Positions 51,052 to 58,801 of a DNA stretch of 64,000 nt are shown piece by piece. The notes beneath the pieces were generated by a model. The model was not told where the DNA came from, ran no database searches, and was given only the letters and a program-made list of their open reading frames with translations. The translations under genes and the position numbers were made by a program. Position 1 is the first letter of the stretch, and every line of letters starts with the position of its first letter. The DNA is taken from NCBI RefSeq assembly GCF_004766045.1, contig NZ_SPQQ01000007.1, forward strand, positions 1 to 64,000. Reading direction: 5' to 3'. The stretch is from Desulfosporosinus fructosivorans. Lineage in GTDB: Bacteria > Bacillota > Desulfitobacteriia > Desulfitobacteriales > Desulfitobacteriaceae.

Positions 51052-51653
51052 CCATTTGTCACCGAATCCTTCTTTAGATCAATACCACTATTCTTTAAAT
51101 AATCCTCTATCTTTCCCTTTTCCTCCACCTTAACGTGCACAGTCGGTTGCAATTTTTCTTCCTGCACCCCTGTCCACTTCAAGTAAATCTGTTGATTGTA
51201 TGATTTCTTCAAGATAGGATCTGTATACTGTAAGTCTACGACAACATAATGAGGGTTAATATTAAATTGTTTGGGATAAATCTCATCACTAGGTACGGTC
51301 ATAACTAGGCTTGATGAGGCATCCTTGGGAATTTCGTTTACTATCGCTGATTCATCATAAAGAATCGGCTTTCCTGTTAAACGATCATCGAAAACAATCG
51401 TCTCGCTGGATAGATCATTCGCTGGATGCATTCCCACATTGGTAAATTTTAACTCAAAACTAAGTTCAGTACCCAGATTAACTATAGGTGACTCTCTTAA
51501 GATGAAATACGGTCGCGCTGTCTCCTGTTGTGCTTTCCATGCAGCTACTGTTAAATAGACCGTAATTAGTGCCGTTAGTGCTAACACTGTCGTTGCTATC
51601 GTCGCTATAATATTCGACCATTTGAGAAAGCGCTTCTTGCTTGCTTTTTCCAA
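51048..51653 (-). CDS. Hypothetical membrane-anchored protein
   Basis: About 201 aa from a TTG at 51653 (GGAGGGTG upstream; the frame is open to 51677). Short basic cytoplasmic N-terminus, one membrane helix (residues about 15-38), then a beta-rich extracytoplasmic part (LRESPIVNLGTELSFELKFTNVG reminiscent of immunoglobulin-like folds). No family recognised. Isolated between rsmA and the glycosyltransferase. Confidence 0.65.
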   Translation of the reverse strand: MEKASKKRFLKWSNIIATIATTVLALTALITVYLTVAAWKAQQETARPYFILRESPIVNLGTELSFELKFTNVGMHPANDLSSETIVFDDRLTGKPILYDESAIVNEIPKDASSSLVMTVPSDEIYPKQFNINPHYVVVDLQYTDPILKKSYNQQIYLKWTGVQEEKLQPTVHVKVEEKGKIEDYLKNSGIDLKKDSVTNG

Positions 51654-51822
51654 CCTAGGCTCACCCTCCGTTAACACCGAACGTCCTAACTCTCAACGCT
51701 TGCTTCCGTTAATTATATGTTTAGGCCTCCTTATCGTTCGGAAATTTCTCAAATTTTATGCCTAAAATAATAATTCTTTAAAATAATAATAAAACAGGCT
51801 CGAACCAGAGGGGAGCCACGAG

Positions 51823-51908
51823 ACAGGGGGACGGTTCTTCTGTCTTACCTTAAGTCAGACAAAAGAACCGCCACCTTGTCTGGCCAGACTAAAGAACCAA
51901 CCCCCTTG
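51823..51908. repeat. GGGACGGTTCTT hairpin element, copy 2
   Basis: GGGGGACGGTTCTTCTGTCT pairs with AGACAAAAGAACCGCC, followed by a second arm GTCTGGCCAGAC..AAGAACC..CCCCC. Related to the element at 48853 by the GGGACGGT(T/C)CTT arms. Confidence 0.6.
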
Positions 51909-51945
51909 TTCCTTCTCACCCCGCGCGCTCCTCGTCTCCGTGAAA

Positions 51946-51985
51946 GAAGTCTCAACTGCCAAGTAAATTGGCTGTTGAGACTTCT
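51946..51985 (-). terminator. Terminator of rsmA
   Basis: Stem AGAAGTCTCAAC / GTTGAGACTTCT followed by TTC, just downstream of the rsmA stop. Confidence 0.8.
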
Positions 51986-51992
51986 CATTTCT

Positions 51993-52817
51993 TTATTGAA
52001 AGGCTTTTGTAAGTACCTGAAATTCTTCAATACTTAGCGATTCTGCTCGACGCCCATCCGCGATCCCTGCCCCTTGCATGCGTTCGATAACTTCTTCTTT
52101 TTTCAGCCCTAAGCCCCCAGTTAGAGAGTTTCCCAAAGTCTTTCTACGCTGACTGAATGCCGCTTTAACCACTCGGAAGAAACTCTTTGTATCCACGTTG
52201 AAACCAGGGTATGGTCGAAGGTCTAATCGAATCACGGCCGAGGTTACTTTTGGCGCAGGCCAAAATGCACTAGGCAAAACATCCATCACTTTTGTGACTT
52301 GGGCTGAAATCTGGACCGCAATGGATAAAATGCCGTATGTTTTACTTCCCGGTGGGGCCGCAATCCTGTCAGCAACTTCTTTTTGCACCATAATTGTCAT
52401 CCCACTTAATCGATCTGCTTGCTCCAGAAAATGCATGATCAGTGGGCTTGTAATATAGTAGGGCAGATTTCCTACTAAATACCCTTTCTTCTCTCCCCAT
52501 AGTTCAGACAGGTCTAGTTTTAGAGCATCTTGATTGACAATCTCTATAGATTGTCCACTCAGTTCTTTGTTTAAAATTCCAATTTTATGGTTATCCAATT
52601 CAACCGCCCACATCTTATGAACCCTTGGGGCAAGGATCCGGGTTAACACACCCAGACCCGGCCCGATCTCAACGAGTGGGACATCAGGCTCTAACGTACT
52701 GGCTGAAACAATGCGGTCGATAACTTCATCACTCATAAGAAAAACTTGTCCCATTGATTTATGAGCGCGTGCCCCATTTTTTACAAGCCGTTGCGTGTAT
52801 TCAGCTGCGCTCTCCAT
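51993..52817 (-). CDS. rsmA: 16S rRNA dimethyltransferase KsgA/RsmA
   Basis: Dimethylates the two adenines of the 16S 3' helix. 274 aa. Seen: SAM motif VEIGPGLGVLTRIL, AVELDNHKI, NLPYYITSPLI and VKAAFSQRRKTL. Overlaps rnmV by 17 bp, as often in Firmicutes. AGAGGAGG precedes the ATG. Confidence 0.97.
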   Translation of the reverse strand: MESAAEYTQRLVKNGARAHKSMGQVFLMSDEVIDRIVSASTLEPDVPLVEIGPGLGVLTRILAPRVHKMWAVELDNHKIGILNKELSGQSIEIVNQDALKLDLSELWGEKKGYLVGNLPYYITSPLIMHFLEQADRLSGMTIMVQKEVADRIAAPPGSKTYGILSIAVQISAQVTKVMDVLPSAFWPAPKVTSAVIRLDLRPYPGFNVDTKSFFRVVKAAFSQRRKTLGNSLTGGLGLKKEEVIERMQGAGIADGRRAESLSIEEFQVLTKAFQ

Positions 52818-53352
52818 GCTTAACCTCCTCTACCGCTTGAAAAAATAACTCGCGAGATATCCCAAAACGGTTTAATCGATGAAGGAATTGTTTTGCATTA
52901 GTATCCCCTATCCCTAGCTTGCTCCCAAGTGCTAACCTATATTCACTCGCCCGAATCGTCCCCATAAGCCCCACTGTCAATAAATCCTCTATCGTAAACT
53001 TCTCAACAAGAGTTTCCTGTTCTTGTTGAATATGTGCAAAGGCGACACAAATTTCGTGTACTGATGCATTCTCTACTCCAATATCCCCTTGTTTGGTAGC
53101 TGCTTTCCGGGTTAAGTAAACGTGTTTCGCCTGAGGTACCTGCGCCCGGATACGATTGCGTATCTGCTCACCCACAGTATCAGGATCCGTAAAAACAATC
53201 ACCCCTTGACGATTCGCCATTTCTGCAATGTACTCCAACTTTTTCTTGGTAAGACCGTAACCTTCCGTCCAAATGATATCGACTTCCCCGAGGGCAAGGC
53301 GTACCGCATGTGCGTCGTTTTTTCCTTCTACAACAATAAGTTCCTTTATCAT
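52801..53352 (-). CDS. rnmV: Ribonuclease M5
   Basis: Final processing of 5S rRNA. 183 aa. TOPRIM domain with IKELIVVEGKNDAHAV and the metal-binding FTDPDTVGEQIR. CGGAGG precedes the ATG. Coupled to rsmA. Confidence 0.96.
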   Translation of the reverse strand: MIKELIVVEGKNDAHAVRLALGEVDIIWTEGYGLTKKKLEYIAEMANRQGVIVFTDPDTVGEQIRNRIRAQVPQAKHVYLTRKAATKQGDIGVENASVHEICVAFAHIQQEQETLVEKFTIEDLLTVGLMGTIRASEYRLALGSKLGIGDTNAKQFLHRLNRFGISRELFFQAVEEVKHGERS

Positions 53353-53420
53353 CCAATATTCCTCCGCTTCTAACTCCTATATCTTAACCGAGAATTTGAA
53401 AAGACTCAAATTATTTAGAT

Positions 53421-53445
53421 AAGGGCACGAATAATCGTGCCCTTA
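53421..53445. repeat. GTAGGGGC palindrome family, copy 7
   Basis: AAGGGCACGAATAATCGTGCCCTTA, near perfect, between the GH18 gene and rnmV. Confidence 0.65.
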
Positions 53446-53463
53446 CGTGAAAATTTATGAACA

Positions 53464-53481
53464 AGTAGGGGAACATGCCTA
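53464..53481. repeat. GTAGGGGC palindrome family, copy 8 (short)
   Basis: GTAGGGGAACATGCCTAC, a shortened member directly before the GH18 stop codon. Confidence 0.5.
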
Positions 53482-53486
53482 CATTG

Positions 53487-54656
53487 TTATTTCTTTTCTT
53501 TCGTTTCTTTATTTGTTCCATACGTTTTTATAAGCTGATCCCAGATTGCAGGATCCTCCATCCCTAAACGCCAAATGGCAACACCGTGCAACTTGTGTTT
53601 GAGCGCGCTATCCATTTTCGCCCTCAAACTAGCGATATTCTCAAAATACACCTCGTGTCGAACTCCGTTTGCCGTATAGATAAACTGTGGAACTTTTGCA
53701 CTTGGATCGAGAATGATCTCTACACCATGCTTTTTGGCCCGCTCAACTGTTTGAGTATACGAAAGGTAATCTGGTAAAGTCGGTTTGTTAGATCCCCAGT
53801 CAAAGGAATAAACAGGGAGACCCATTACAATCTTTTCTTTAGGTATTTTCCCCACAGCAAACTTTATAACACGTTCTACCCATCCTTCAGAGGCAACGGG
53901 CCCTTGAGTTGTACCCAATCCATGTTCATCATATGTCATAAGAATAATTTGGTCAGCAGCCTTTCCAATTGCCGCATAATCATAAGCACCTGACCACAGA
54001 TCAGAAGGGTAATCCACAAATTTAGCCGGAATTGAAATGTTCAAGATTTTGTCTTTGGCCTTTAACGCTTTACCAAGTTCAGCGACAAAAGCAGAAAAGT
54101 TATTTCGATCTCCAGGAGGCGTCTTTTCAATATCCACTGAAATGCCGTCCCAACCATCTTTCGTCGTGAGGTTGACTAGATTTGTCACTAAATTAGCTCT
54201 AATTTCAGAGTTAGATAAAACCCGATGAGCTAAATTTGCATCAAAGCCGACTGACCCAGTTAAATTCATGTTATGCACTAAAGCATACGCTTTACTGCCA
54301 TTCTTTTGGGCCGCTTCTTTAATTTTCAGATCAACTTTACCACTTGGAACAACTTTACCGGTTGCATCAAAGGCGTACCAGAAAAACGCAACTTCATCAA
54401 GTAGTTTATTATTTTTTTGCATCGTTTCTTTCGAGCCTGGCACAGGTCCTTCTTGATCAGTATAGAATCCCATAACCACTCGTTTCTCAGACCCCAATAC
54501 GGAATCTCGTGTTGCACCAGCTTCAGCCTCCGGCGGTTTTTTATCTTGCGAGGTTTGCTCTGGGTTTTGTGGAACAGGAGACGGTACATTGCAACCTGTC
54601 AAGGTAAGTCCCAAAATCAGGGCACTGCTCATCATAAAAGTCAGAAACCTTTTCAT
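53487..54656 (-). CDS. Glycoside hydrolase family 18 lipoprotein
   Basis: 389 aa. Signal peptide with lipobox LTLTGC (cysteine at 22). The GH18 signature DGISVDIE with the catalytic glutamate is at about residue 178, and MTYDEHG and LPVYSFDWG are also typical. Related to spore cortex N-acetylglucosaminidases (YaaH/YdhD group) but without LysM domains. Cleaves GlcNAc-containing polymers. AAGGAGTTG precedes the ATG. Next to cwlD and yabE, so a wall-related role is likely. Confidence 0.9.
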   Translation of the reverse strand: MKRFLTFMMSSALILGLTLTGCNVPSPVPQNPEQTSQDKKPPEAEAGATRDSVLGSEKRVVMGFYTDQEGPVPGSKETMQKNNKLLDEVAFFWYAFDATGKVVPSGKVDLKIKEAAQKNGSKAYALVHNMNLTGSVGFDANLAHRVLSNSEIRANLVTNLVNLTTKDGWDGISVDIEKTPPGDRNNFSAFVAELGKALKAKDKILNISIPAKFVDYPSDLWSGAYDYAAIGKAADQIILMTYDEHGLGTTQGPVASEGWVERVIKFAVGKIPKEKIVMGLPVYSFDWGSNKPTLPDYLSYTQTVERAKKHGVEIILDPSAKVPQFIYTANGVRHEVYFENIASLRAKMDSALKHKLHGVAIWRLGMEDPAIWDQLIKTYGTNKETKEKK

Positions 54657-54775
54657 GCACGCTTCAACTCCTTAATCTAGTTTCAATAACTGACTTTATT
54701 TTCCCCGCTTCAAAGAGCGTTATGTATAATAATAATAATCGTTATATTTATCCTATTTAGGGATTAAATATAAAA

Positions 54776-54799
54776 AAGACACGATACATCGTGCCCTTT
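54776..54799. repeat. GTAGGGGC palindrome family, copy 9
   Basis: ACACGATACATCGTGCCC dyad with degenerate left arm, between cwlD and the GH18 gene. Confidence 0.5.
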
Positions 54800-54824
54800 A
54801 TCATTACCTATCTTAAAAACATCC

Positions 54825-55526
54825 TTAGATGAAAAAATTTGCAATTCCTTTGGCAATCGCGCGCGCTAATTGTTCTTGGTACCAAGATTGCTGTAGTTTC
54901 TTTTGTTCCTTTAAGCTCGATAGATAACCCACTTCTACAATCACGGAGGGCATACTTGTATTCTTAATAATGTAAAAATCCCCAGGTTTTGCAATTCTAC
55001 GATTCATTCCTGGTATTTTAATCACTTCTTGTTGAATTAATTCAGCTAACCTTTTACCAGCTTCAGACTGATAATGATAAAACGTCTCTGAACCAGATTC
55101 CAGTCCACTTGCCGTTGCATTAACATGGAGGCTAACAAAAATATCTGCATTAGCCTCCTTCGCCATCTCAATACGGCGATTTAAGTCAATCTGTTTTTTT
55201 GATGTTTTTCCTTTAACCCCCTCAGGTACATAATCAATATCTTCTTCCCGTGTAAGAAAAACTCCAATTCCGCTCGGTCCAAGCATTTCCTTTACCTTTT
55301 GTGCAATCTGGAGATTAATAGATTTTTCATAAACGCCCTGCTTTGTAGTTGCCCCTGGGTCGTATCCCCCATGCCCCGGATCAAGCATCACTACATGGCC
55401 CTTCTCATAATGGCTAACTACAGCGGTCGACCCCTGCCAAAGAACAGAGACCACCAGCATACTCATAACACCCAGGACAAGTAATATCGCCTTTTTATTT
55501 CCCGGTGTCCCCACATATTTACCCAT
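54825..55526 (-). CDS. cwlD: N-acetylmuramoyl-L-alanine amidase CwlD-like
   Basis: 233 aa. N-terminal membrane/signal segment (residues 12-32) and an Amidase_3 domain: VVMLDPGHGGYDPGA, the Zn ligands, NLQIAQKV, SLHVNAT and VEVGYLSSLKE with the catalytic Glu. In Bacillus CwlD with PdaA makes muramic lactam in spore cortex. The call as CwlD rests on size and sporulation context. Confidence 0.88.
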   Translation of the reverse strand: MGKYVGTPGNKKAILLVLGVMSMLVVSVLWQGSTAVVSHYEKGHVVMLDPGHGGYDPGATTKQGVYEKSINLQIAQKVKEMLGPSGIGVFLTREEDIDYVPEGVKGKTSKKQIDLNRRIEMAKEANADIFVSLHVNATASGLESGSETFYHYQSEAGKRLAELIQQEVIKIPGMNRRIAKPGDFYIIKNTSMPSVIVEVGYLSSLKEQKKLQQSWYQEQLARAIAKGIANFFI

Positions 55527-55609
55527 CCAATACTCCTCCGTTTCATGGTTTCAATTAAAGAGTATGTGAGGATGAATAAAGTTATACTTCTTGGAGGATA
55601 AAGGAAACT

Positions 55610-55733
55610 TAGGGCCAGCGCCAAGCCATAGGCGCTGGCGGTCGCCTGAAGGCACTTAACTTTCATGATAGTACTTAAACGTTAGTTTAGTACAACAAGC
55701 CTCCGCTAAATATGCGAAGGCTTGTTGGTATTA
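55610..55733. repeat. Hairpins between cwlD and yabE
   Basis: GCCAGCGCC / GGCGCTGGC stem (about 55612-55638), followed by GGTCGCCTGAAGGC, a word shared with the greA leader repeats; then AACAAGCCT / AGGCTTGTT (about 55697-55733), which may end yabE-upstream or cwlD-leader transcripts but has no T-run. Confidence 0.55.
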
Positions 55734-55757
55734 ATGTGGGGTTTTTAGTTAAACTAG

Positions 55758-56930
55758 TTACTGAACATATACCATAACGTTCCTGACACCATATGATAAT
55801 GCTGCCTCTGTCGAATTCATATATAAGTCGATGCGGTTCCCTTTTATTGCGCCTCCAGTATCTAAAGCGCGTGCCTGTCCATAACCCTCAACATACACAT
55901 TCTCCCCGAGACGGATTACTGAGGGATCAACGGCAATAACCCCCCAACGAACGGACGCTCCTGTTTTCGTTGTCCCTCCCGGTATACAATAAGCTGTCGC
56001 TCTCATCACATAAGCTCGCTTAAAATTAATCGTTGTCCCACCCCGGGAAATTGAAGTTTGTGCCCCTCGAGAAATCACTTCATTGGTTGGTGGGGTAAGT
56101 ACTCGCTGACCAAGTATTTCTCGATCAACCTCTTTTCCATCTTCGAACGTCAGTTTAACCGTTTGCTCTTGAAGACCCTTCGAGCCTCGACTGACAATTT
56201 TGTCGGGTAATCCAACGGGATAATCTGCCGGCTGTGTAACATTCTGAAATGGAATCTCACTTTTTACGGTATCAACTCGTTCCTCAACTCTAACCACCTG
56301 GACCTGCTCACTAGGCACTAGCATATGGTCTAAGGGCAGCGAAACCTTATCTTTAATTCCCAAGACGATACCTAGTTTGGTGAGTGCGTCAGCGACGGTT
56401 CGTGGCGCTATATAGGTATCTATCACCTTACCATCAGCACGAACCAAAATGGGGATAGCCCGTCGCACCTTAATTTCCATTTGATCTGTCACAGCTGCTG
56501 TTCGTAAGGTACTTACTTCATCCACGTCTTTTATCTGAAGTCCGTAACGCTCTGATAAATCAACAAGCGCTTCTCCAACTGTTTTCGCCGGTGTTCGTGT
56601 CATAAACGTTTGATCATCAACCAAAAGATGAACTGGTATACTCCTCGTTACTTCTACCTTTAATCCCTTGGTGACCAAGGTATCGCGAGATGGGTTTACA
56701 ATATCCTCCGGGTATGATTTTAAGTTCGAATGAGCAAGTGCCTCACCCACCGTCCCGTAGATCGTGGTAACGTGTACGGTTTGTCCGTCAATATGAGCCT
56801 CAATTGTTTTGGCATTGTAGGCAATTGTCACCGTTGCAATGAGTAATACTGCACATGCAAAAACAATAATCTGAGCTTTATGAGACTTCCGAACTAAGGC
56901 CAAAACCTGAGTTCGAGTTAACTGAAACAT
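55758..56930 (-). CDS. yabE: YabE: DUF348-G5-3D domain wall protein
   Basis: 390 aa. Membrane anchor (residues 18-40), three DUF348 repeats (about 45-215; AHIDGQTVHVTTIYGTVGEAL and two more), a G5 domain (220-295) and a C-terminal 3D domain (GYGQARALDTGGAIKGNRIDLY with the catalytic aspartates). Similar to resuscitation-promoting factors and Sps-type muralytic proteins; probably cleaves or remodels peptidoglycan. GGAGGG precedes the ATG. Confidence 0.92.
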   Translation of the reverse strand: MFQLTRTQVLALVRKSHKAQIIVFACAVLLIATVTIAYNAKTIEAHIDGQTVHVTTIYGTVGEALAHSNLKSYPEDIVNPSRDTLVTKGLKVEVTRSIPVHLLVDDQTFMTRTPAKTVGEALVDLSERYGLQIKDVDEVSTLRTAAVTDQMEIKVRRAIPILVRADGKVIDTYIAPRTVADALTKLGIVLGIKDKVSLPLDHMLVPSEQVQVVRVEERVDTVKSEIPFQNVTQPADYPVGLPDKIVSRGSKGLQEQTVKLTFEDGKEVDREILGQRVLTPPTNEVISRGAQTSISRGGTTINFKRAYVMRATAYCIPGGTTKTGASVRWGVIAVDPSVIRLGENVYVEGYGQARALDTGGAIKGNRIDLYMNSTEAALSYGVRNVMVYVQ

Positions 56931-57008
56931 TGAATCCCTCCAAATATATAATATGGTCTAGCAACCTCATTTTAATAGATTAGTAGTCAGTTGTCAAAAC
57001 AATTTACA

Positions 57009-57953
57009 TTAATTGGGTTCTAATACATAAATATGAACAGATTTCCTCCCCCAGTCCATGCACTGACGGAGGGTTGGGAAGAACACATCAATTTTATTTC
57101 CACGTATTGCTCCACCTGTATCTGCCGCTATAGCATACCCATACCCTTCGACATATACTTTACTCCCCATTGCAATGACCTTAGGATCAACCGCGATCAA
57201 GCCTTCTCTCGGCTCTACGCCTGTAGCTGTTTTATTTCCGGTATATGTATAAGCTGTCGATTCAACATTTAAGGTTAATCTAACATTCATTTTAGCCAAT
57301 TCAAGGGGTTCTTTTGCAGCTGGTTTGGGATTTTCAATAATCACTTTTTTCTTCGGAACTGGTTTAGAGTTCTGATGAATCACTTCAGTCTTAGGACTTT
57401 TGAATTCAATAGAGGAATGTACTTGCTGATCGCTGATTTGTCCATTGACCTCAAACGTCTTTACAACCTGACGCAAAATCCCGTTTTCCCCCTTTTCCTG
57501 GATTTCTCTCTTTCCCGGCAGAAGTTTATCCGACTCTACATATTGCGTGTCGAAAGGAATTTCTTTGTCTACTATTTCAATTTTACTAGATATCCTTTCA
57601 ACATTTTGACTGGATATTCCTTGACTCGTTACACCTGAATTTGATTCCTCTTGGATGGATACACTGCGGCTAATTTCACTCTGGGTGGATACGCCTCGGC
57701 TAACTGTGCCTTGGCTAGATACTCTCTGCCTTAGGCTTAGGTTTGAAAAACTTACTTCAGTCCCTAATTCATTTGTATTCAATGATTGTGTGGTCTGTTG
57801 AAATGTGGGTTGCATCGTTGCCGTTATATGTGGTACGTCTATAACTGAATAACGCGTACCAGCAGCAAATACTGCCAACCCACCTAAATATGAGCTCCAC
57901 ACTTTGGTGGCACGCCAATAGTCTGAATAAGTACTAATCGGTAGCGAATACAT
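57009..57953 (-). CDS. G5 and 3D domain protein with Ser/Gln-rich linker
   Basis: 314 aa from the ATG at 57953 (AAGGGGGGATAAA upstream). Hydrophobic segment (about residues 15-35), a low-complexity part rich in Ser, Gln and Val with short repeats (SRGVSTQ, SRSVSIQ, SGVTSQG, residues about 70-110), a G5 domain (about 120-195) and a 3D domain with DTGGAIRGNKIDVF. A paralog of the neighbouring yabE without DUF348. Possible wall hydrolase. Confidence 0.85.
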   Translation of the reverse strand: MYSLPISTYSDYWRATKVWSSYLGGLAVFAAGTRYSVIDVPHITATMQPTFQQTTQSLNTNELGTEVSFSNLSLRQRVSSQGTVSRGVSTQSEISRSVSIQEESNSGVTSQGISSQNVERISSKIEIVDKEIPFDTQYVESDKLLPGKREIQEKGENGILRQVVKTFEVNGQISDQQVHSSIEFKSPKTEVIHQNSKPVPKKKVIIENPKPAAKEPLELAKMNVRLTLNVESTAYTYTGNKTATGVEPREGLIAVDPKVIAMGSKVYVEGYGYAIAADTGGAIRGNKIDVFFPTLRQCMDWGRKSVHIYVLEPN

Positions 57954-57996
57954 TTTATCCCCCCTTAACAAAATCTATGAAGGATCTCAAAAAAAA

Positions 57997-58022
57997 GAAC
58001 CTACCGATTTCTCGGAGGTCCT
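57997..58022 (-). terminator. Terminator of tatD
   Basis: Stem GGACCTCCGA / TCGGTAGGTTC with GAAA loop and eight T, just after the tatD stop. Confidence 0.85.
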
Positions 58023-58036
58023 ATTAACAAATTATC

Positions 58037-58801
58037 CTACCTAGTATTAAAAATTGTTTCTGCATTACGCATGGTTTGAGAAGCAACGTCTTCAAAGGAC
58101 AAATTTTTAATCTCAGCAAGTTTCTTAACAATTTCTCGGACATAAGTCGGTTCATTACGCTTTCCACGCCGCGGTTCAGGGGTTAAATATGGGGAATCAG
58201 TCTCTACGAGGATACGATCCATCGGGGCATGGATTGCAACCTCAACTGTATGCCGAGCGTTTTTATAGGTCACCGGCCCAGCAAAAGAAAGATAGAACCC
58301 TAGGCTCAATAGAACCTTAGCCATTTCCCAAGACCCAGAAAAGCAGTGGAATACCCCTCCAAACTTCGGACGATGGGCTTTTACAATCTCTAAAACATCC
58401 TGATGCGCATCACGATTATGAATGACGATCGGTAAGCCAACATCATTCGCTAATTCTATCTGTTGTATAAATACTTCTTTTTGAATCGAGCGTGGAGAAA
58501 GGTCACGATAATAGTCCAACCCAATTTCTCCCCAGGCCAATACTTTCGGTTGTTTTGCCAAGAGGAGCAACTTAGCCCAGGTTTCATCTGTGGCCCCTTC
58601 AGCATTGTGCGGGTGTATGCCGATTGCAGCATAGATAAAATCGTAGTCTTGTGCCAACTTAACAGATCGTTCAGAAGAAGGGAGATCATATCCGACATTC
58701 GTCACCCGAGAAATTCCGGATGACTGCATTCGTGCAACGATTTCATGGAAGTCCTCTGCATAGCCAGGATCATCTAAATGAGCATGTGTATCCCAAATCA
58801 T
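58037..58801 (-). CDS. tatD: TatD-family metal-dependent deoxyribonuclease
   Basis: 254 aa. DTHAHLDDPGY at the start, GEIGLDYYRD, PIVIHNRDAHQD, FHCFSGSW and VETDSPYLTPEPRRGKRNEP: all metal and active-site motifs present. B. subtilis YabD. Overlaps metG by 4 bp. Confidence 0.95.
   Translation of the reverse strand: MIWDTHAHLDDPGYAEDFHEIVARMQSSGISRVTNVGYDLPSSERSVKLAQDYDFIYAAIGIHPHNAEGATDETWAKLLLLAKQPKVLAWGEIGLDYYRDLSPRSIQKEVFIQQIELANDVGLPIVIHNRDAHQDVLEIVKAHRPKFGGVFHCFSGSWEMAKVLLSLGFYLSFAGPVTYKNARHTVEVAIHAPMDRILVETDSPYLTPEPRRGKRNEPTYVREIVKKLAEIKNLSFEDVASQTMRNAETIFNTR

Larger units (their letters stand above)
51678..51992. other. 315-bp intergenic region with repeat element and terminator
   Basis: Contains a GGGACGGTTCTT-type hairpin element (51823-51908) and the rsmA terminator (51946-51985). 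No gene seen. Confidence 0.6.
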
